Source: Dehalococcoidia bacterium (lineage in GTDB: Bacteria; Chloroflexota; Dehalococcoidia; GIF9; AB-539-J10). Taken from it: 10,731 nt of DNA. A program made the translations under genes and the position numbers. Positions within the stretch are counted from its first letter, which is position 1. Every line of letters starts with the position of its first letter. Positions 7,336 through 10,731 of the stretch are shown here, piece by piece. The stretch covers positions 1 to 10,731 of the forward strand of contig JAUWHW010000020.1 of assembly GCA_030605665.1 (NCBI GenBank), given 5' to 3'. The notes below the pieces were generated by a model. The model made no database searches and was not told where the DNA came from. It saw nothing but the letters and a program-made list of their open reading frames with translations.

Positions 7336-7669
7336 ATTACTCCTCTCTAAAATTTTTCTTCACTCTTTCCTGAGATCCACTTCTCCGCAGGTATCACCTC
7401 CCTCAACTGCTATTCTGGCAAGAGCTTGCTACCTTTTATTTTATAGTGGGTGGGGGGGGCGAATCAATCCCTTCGTCGATTTTGACTTTTTATATTGAAA
7501 GGGGGGCTATTTGCATTGAGGTTACTCTAAGTATAGCATTTTGACTTTGGCAATGGGAAGCTGAAGGACTTTGCGGACCTGACCTGAAAAAGACCATGAG
7601 GTCTAAGCCTCGTGTTTCCTATTTATGGTCGGGGTGAGAGGATTTGAACCTCCGACCTCATGGTCCCAA
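7336..7669 (-). repeat. Leader repeat copy B: tRNA-Pro 3' half plus leader of the chimeric ORF
   Basis: This is the counterpart of 4123-4615. It begins inside the intact tRNA-Pro gene and runs to the start codon of the chimeric ORF. The best-conserved part is 7561-7664. It lacks the 101-bp inverted-repeat segment of copy A. It shares the terminator and the possible extended -10 TGCTATACT (minus strand of 7538-7530), which has no convincing -35. No ORF of note lies in it. Confidence 0.8.
7587..7630 (-). terminator. Intrinsic terminator of tRNA-Pro (copy B)
   Basis: On the minus strand GACCAT (7630-7625, starting in the tRNA 3' end) pairs with ATGGTC (7597-7592). The inner stem GAGG/CCTC surrounds CTTAGA, and TTTTT (7591-7587) follows. 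Both stems are intact in copy A although the spacer between them has mutated. Confidence 0.6.
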
Positions 7670-7701
7670 ACCATGCGCGCTACCCACTGCGCTACACCCC
7701 G
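7626..7701 (-). tRNA. tRNA-Pro (anticodon TGG), CCA encoded
   Basis: This is a complete 76-base cloverleaf: acceptor CGGGGTG/CACCCCG, D-stem GCGC/GCGC, anticodon stem CATGG/CCATG with loop TTTGGGA (anticodon TGG, reading CCN codons), T-arm GGAGG-TTCAAAT-CCTCT, discriminator A and encoded CCA. C1:G72 and A73 are the identity bases expected of bacterial tRNA-Pro. It lies 63 bp after porB on the same strand and is followed by a hairpin with a T-run. Its 3' half is duplicated at 4572-4615, so this gene has served as a recombination or integration point. Confidence 0.97.
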
Positions 7702-7764
7702 TAAAGTGAAATGCTAAATCCTGATATCTAATATCTAAATTCTAAAGCATAGGTTACTTATGGC

Positions 7765-8700
7765 TCAAGTTGCAAAAGTTGCTACTTTCACTTTAAGTTT
7801 AGCATATTCTTCGTTTACTCTTTCTTGAATCTTCTGTAGCTCTTCCTGTGGCAAGTGGCGATATCGGCCCTGGGGCTTTATATATTCCTCCACTGGCTTG
7901 AGCTTGGGGCGATCAATATTCAATTTATAGCGGCCATTTTCTACTTCATAAAGAGGAAAAATGCCCGTCTCTACAGCGAGGCGACCTATCTCAATGGTCA
8001 AATCTGAGGGGTATCTCCAGCCTACAGGACAAGGAGAGAAAATATGTATATAAGCCGGACCTTTAACCTCTGCTCCTTTCTTAACCTTATTCATTAAATC
8101 AAAGGGATAGCTGGGGCAGGCTGTGGCTGCATAAGGTATATTATGAGCAACAGCGATCTCAACCATATTCTTCTTCCAGGTACGCTGGCCAACACTGATT
8201 TTTCCTGCCGGTGCAGTAGTAGTAGAGGCTCCGTAGGGTGTACCACTTGACCTCTGGATTCCAGTATTCATATAGGCTTCGTTATCCCAACAAAGATACA
8301 AGAAGTTATGCCCTCTTTCGATTGCCCCAGACAGGGCTTGAAGCCCTATGTCCATGGTTCCTCCATCCCCAGCCATGCCCACAAACTTAATATCCCTCTG
8401 AGGTATCCTTCCTTTTCTCATTAAGGCCTTCATTCCCGCCTCTATACCTGAGATTTCAGCACCAACATTTTCAAACAGTGTATGCACCCACGGGACTCGC
8501 CATGAAGTGACCGGAAGTGGCGTACTAGAAACTTCATCACAGCCTGTAGCCATAGCAATTATCACATTCTCCCCCAGGGCTTTACAGACAAGCCTCATGG
8601 CCAAAACTTCCCCACAGCCAAGACAAAAGTTATGTCCCGGAGCCAAAAACTCCCTTGTATCTACAAGATTCTTACCGAATTTTATAAATTTCTGTGCCAT
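7765..8700 (-). CDS. porB: Pyruvate/2-oxoacid:ferredoxin oxidoreductase, beta subunit (TPP-binding)
   Basis: The beta subunit holds thiamine diphosphate and one 4Fe-4S cluster in an enzyme that interconverts a 2-oxoacid plus CoA with acyl-CoA, CO2 and reduced ferredoxin in the cytoplasm. Cluster cysteines are visible at 26 and 29 (CLGC), 54 (GCDE) and 224 (SPCPVGW). The TPP/Mg motif starts with GDGG (111-114) and ends in DNEAYMNTG (139-147). The length of 311 residues is normal for PorB. It starts two bases after the porA stop, with AAGGGGG upstream, so the two are translationally linked. It ends in TGA and closes the operon before tRNA-Pro. Pyruvate is the likeliest substrate by family resemblance; another 2-oxoacid cannot be excluded. 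Confidence 0.93.
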   Translation of the reverse strand: MAQKFIKFGKNLVDTREFLAPGHNFCLGCGEVLAMRLVCKALGENVIIAMATGCDEVSSTPLPVTSWRVPWVHTLFENVGAEISGIEAGMKALMRKGRIPQRDIKFVGMAGDGGTMDIGLQALSGAIERGHNFLYLCWDNEAYMNTGIQRSSGTPYGASTTTAPAGKISVGQRTWKKNMVEIAVAHNIPYAATACPSYPFDLMNKVKKGAEVKGPAYIHIFSPCPVGWRYPSDLTIEIGRLAVETGIFPLYEVENGRYKLNIDRPKLKPVEEYIKPQGRYRHLPQEELQKIQERVNEEYAKLKVKVATFAT

Positions 8701-8702
8701 TT

Positions 8703-9899
8703 TTACCCCCTTATACCTGCTACTTCGCCCCTTACGCCAACCGTCTCAAATATCTCCTCAGCCCCCTTTTCAGCCACCTCTCTACCTCTGTCGATAACAT
8801 ACTCAAAAGCCCCCACTGAGACATCCCTCCCACCCAATCCACCTACAAAACCAACGACCTTTGGCCTCCTCTCCATATCGTACAAAGCCGACCTAATTTC
8901 AGAGCAAACAGGACCTCCTGGCCCTCCAAAGGAAATACACCTATCGAAAATAATGAGAGTATCCACATCCTTTACCGCCTGGCGAAACTCGTGCAAAGGG
9001 AAAGGTCTCCAGAGACGCAAATGCATAAGGCCCACAGGCTCCCCACTCTCTCTCCTTTTATCCACTACTAACTTTGCCGTCTCACTGAGACTTCCTTGAA
9101 GGATAAGCAATGTTTTAGCCCCTTCGGCTTTGTATAGCTCCACAGGATAATAATAGCGGCCAAAAATATCGCCAAACTCTTTCCACCCTTGCAAAATTAC
9201 TTCCTTGGATTTTCTAAACGCCACCTCCTGAGCTATTTTTGCCTCAGTATATATGTCAGGTGGCCCAAAGGCTCCATGGGTCATTGGCTTGTCAGGGTCT
9301 AATGCAAACCGGTATTGGAATTTAGGCAGAAATCTATTCACCTCCTCTTGCTGGGGTAAATCCACCGGCTCTATTACGTGTGATAATGTAAATCCATCAA
9401 GATAAACCATGACTGGGAATAGGACCCTAGGATCCTCACCAACACGAAAAGCCCAGAGGGTCATGTCAAACACCTCTTGATTATTCTGGCAAAATACCTG
9501 AATCCAGCCAGTATCCCTGGTCGCCATAGCATCGGAATGGTCCGCCCAAACGCTTAGCGGCGCAGAGAGGCCTCTATTGCATACTGCCATAACTGTGGGG
9601 TATCTCATGGATGAAGCCACGTAAAGAACCTCATGCATTAACTCCAACCCTTGTCCTGAAGTGGTATTGAAGGCTCTGGCGCCTACTGCTGCAGCTCCAA
9701 CGCAAGCGCTCATAGCTGAATGCTCCGATTCCACAGGTATGTACTCTGCATCTAGCTCGCCGTTGGCTACCATCTCAGCAAGCCGCTCAGGAATATGCGT
9801 CTGAGGTGTTATAGGATAGGAGGCAATAACATCAACATTAGCCATTCTTACAGCTTCAGCAACTGCATGTGAACCTTCCAGCGCTACTCTTCTGCTCAT
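8703..9899 (-). CDS. porA: Pyruvate/2-oxoacid:ferredoxin oxidoreductase, alpha subunit
   Basis: The 398-residue alpha subunit contains the pyrimidine-binding domain that completes the TPP site with PorB. The hallmark YPITPQT is at residues 28-34, PVESEHSAM at 55-63, and TTSGQGLELM at 79-88. GGPGGP (325-330) and GGLGGRD (353-359) occur in the C-terminal domain. I chose the ATG at 9899 because AGGAGG lies just upstream and because it overlaps the porD stop as ATGA (9896-9899). The frame runs up to an ATG at 9941, but that would add 14 atypical residues and bury the ribosome binding site. The order G-D-A-B is that of four-subunit enzymes such as those of Thermotoga and many archaea. It ends in TAA. 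Confidence 0.93.
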   Translation of the reverse strand: MSRRVALEGSHAVAEAVRMANVDVIASYPITPQTHIPERLAEMVANGELDAEYIPVESEHSAMSACVGAAAVGARAFNTTSGQGLELMHEVLYVASSMRYPTVMAVCNRGLSAPLSVWADHSDAMATRDTGWIQVFCQNNQEVFDMTLWAFRVGEDPRVLFPVMVYLDGFTLSHVIEPVDLPQQEEVNRFLPKFQYRFALDPDKPMTHGAFGPPDIYTEAKIAQEVAFRKSKEVILQGWKEFGDIFGRYYYPVELYKAEGAKTLLILQGSLSETAKLVVDKRRESGEPVGLMHLRLWRPFPLHEFRQAVKDVDTLIIFDRCISFGGPGGPVCSEIRSALYDMERRPKVVGFVGGLGGRDVSVGAFEYVIDRGREVAEKGAEEIFETVGVRGEVAGIRG

Positions 9900-10204
9900 A
9901 TTTCTTCCTCCTGTATCATTGTTATAGCTTCTTTTTTGCACACATCAGCGCAAATGCCACACCCTTTGCAGTAATAAAGGTCAGGCTCATAATACCCGTC
10001 CTCAAGAAGCTCCACAGCTCCATCAGGGCAGTAGAGCCAACATAAGCCACATTTGTTACATTTCTCCTTATCCAGTATCGGCCTATCAGCTCTCCAATCG
10101 CCAGTTCTCCGTAAGCTGGCGTTTCCCGCTTCCGTGAGTATATTGCCAACCTCCATGTTTCTCCAAGTAAAATCATACGCTGTTTTTAACTTTTTTCCCG
10201 CCAT
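9896..10204 (-). CDS. porD: Pyruvate/2-oxoacid:ferredoxin oxidoreductase, delta subunit (2x[4Fe-4S] ferredoxin-like)
   Basis: This 102-residue protein is the electron-transfer subunit of the complex. Two 4Fe-4S motifs are clear: CNKCGLCWLYCP (Cys 49, 52, 55, 59) and CKGCGICADVC (Cys 79, 82, 85, 89). The N-terminal tail of about 45 residues is usual for PorD and contacts the other subunits. It would carry electrons from the TPP-site cluster towards ferredoxin. The ATG at 10204 follows AAAGGAG, and the porG stop is only two bases upstream. Its TGA overlaps the porA ATG. Confidence 0.93.
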   Translation of the reverse strand: MAGKKLKTAYDFTWRNMEVGNILTEAGNASLRRTGDWRADRPILDKEKCNKCGLCWLYCPDGAVELLEDGYYEPDLYYCKGCGICADVCKKEAITMIQEEEI

Positions 10205-10206
10205 CT

Positions 10207-10731
10207 TTACTCCTTTATTACAGTCTCCTCATAGGCTCTTTTCATAGCCTCGATATTCCCTTCGGCCCGTGCCCCAAATCGTTCCTTCAGTTGCTCGGCC
10301 AAAGAATCCATTTTTACGGCCTCAGTAACTTTCAGGAACGCACCCAGCATCGTAGTATTAGTGATAGGCAATCCTATTGTTTCCCTGGCAATTTTTATAG
10401 CATTAACTGTAGCCACAGGCCACTTATATCCAAACTCAGACTTCAATTGCTCAGGCGACTTCCTGGAATTGATTATAATTTTGCCCTTCCCCTTAAGACC
10501 TGCAGTTACATCAACTATACGAAGCAACCCTGGGTCAAGAACTACCACTATATCAGGTTGGTAGATATTGGTCCTGAGCCTGATAAATTCATCACTTATC
10601 CTGAGGAAAGCGATAACTGGTACTCCTCTCCTTTCAGGCCCAAAGCTGGGGAATGACTGAGCATACTTCCCCTCTTCTATAGCTGCGCGGGCGACTAATT
10701 CAGCCGCAGTCACCACTCCCATACCTCCCCT
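10207..10731 (-). CDS. porG: Pyruvate/2-oxoacid:ferredoxin oxidoreductase, gamma subunit (5' end outside window)
   Basis: The gamma subunit is the CoA-interacting part of the complex. The visible residues begin RGGMGVVTAAELVARAA, corresponding to the usual RGGQG-type segment near residue 10 of PorG. The real start is therefore just beyond the window, and the ATG at 10722 is internal. FPSFGPERRGVPV and the following DEFIRLR are characteristic. About ten N-terminal residues are missing; the rest, about 174 codons, is intact and ends in TAA. It is the first visible gene of the porGDAB operon, whose promoter is not in view. Confidence 0.92.
   Translation of the reverse strand, partial: RGGMGVVTAAELVARAAIEEGKYAQSFPSFGPERRGVPVIAFLRISDEFIRLRTNIYQPDIVVVLDPGLLRIVDVTAGLKGKGKIIINSRKSPEQLKSEFGYKWPVATVNAIKIARETIGLPITNTTMLGAFLKVTEAVKMDSLAEQLKERFGARAEGNIEAMKRAYEETVIKE

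Noticed and set aside
7082..7498. Plus-strand ORF of 138 codons
   Set aside because: It is antisense to the dehydrogenase-like coding region and its leader, with no family resemblance.
4616..7625. A complete mobile element between the tRNA-Pro copies
   Set aside because: No integrase, transposase or terminal repeats other than the tRNA-linked repeats were found.
8632..9099. Plus-strand ORF of 155 codons
   Set aside because: Shadow of porA/porB; low-complexity Pro/Ser/Thr-rich composition and no ribosome binding site context.
9900..9941. Upstream ATG extension of PorA
   Set aside because: The extra 14 residues overlap porD and would place the strong AGGAGG inside the gene; PorA proteins start close to the MSRRVALEG-type sequence.

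Overview
The window looks like chromosomal DNA from an uncultured anaerobic bacterium. All supported genes lie on the minus strand. Nearly every gene has a good Shine-Dalgarno sequence, and the tRNA-Pro gene encodes its own CCA and has the C1:G72 pair expected of bacterial tRNA-Pro. A lipoprotein-like signal peptide followed by a CAPAPP stretch recalls Dehalococcoidia/Chloroflexi or Clostridia; that placement is only an impression. Ferredoxin-linked oxoacid metabolism and pyrrolysine-dependent methylamine metabolism both point to a strict anaerobe.

In transcription order (high to low coordinates): (1) 10731-7765 is a tight four-gene operon, porG (5' end outside the window)-porD-porA-porB, for a pyruvate/2-oxoacid:ferredoxin oxidoreductase. 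(2) 7701-7626 is tRNA-Pro(TGG) with its own terminator. (3) 7625-7336 is a leader that recurs near 4.1-4.6 kb, followed by an in-frame chimeric ORF (7335-6259): the front of a saccharopine-dehydrogenase-like protein joined to the back of an Opp/Dpp ABC ATPase. (4) 6247-6105 is a folded, terminator-bearing leader ahead of an MFS transporter (6104-4869). (5) 4615-4123 is the second leader copy. It starts with a 3' half tRNA-Pro and carries an extra 101-bp inverted-repeat-bounded segment. It precedes an ABC solute-binding protein (4122-3082) and a fused two-domain permease (3026-1341), with no ATPase gene. (6) 1136-1 is a dimethylamine methyltransferase (mtbB) with an in-frame TAG at 84-86. Reading through that TAG restores the conserved family sequence up to the window edge, so it almost certainly encodes pyrrolysine.

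Functionally, MtbB would feed methyl groups from dimethylamine into a corrinoid/C1 pathway. The oxidoreductase would connect acetyl-CoA, pyruvate and ferredoxin. The two transporters could bring in organic substrates, but their substrates cannot be read from sequence. The 3-kb stretch between the two tRNA-Pro-linked repeats (chimera plus MFS gene) looks rearranged.

The strongest observations are the pyrrolysine codon, the duplicated tRNA-Pro/leader module with its 101-bp insertion, the saccharopine dehydrogenase/OppF chimera, and the attenuator- or riboswitch-like leader of the MFS gene.
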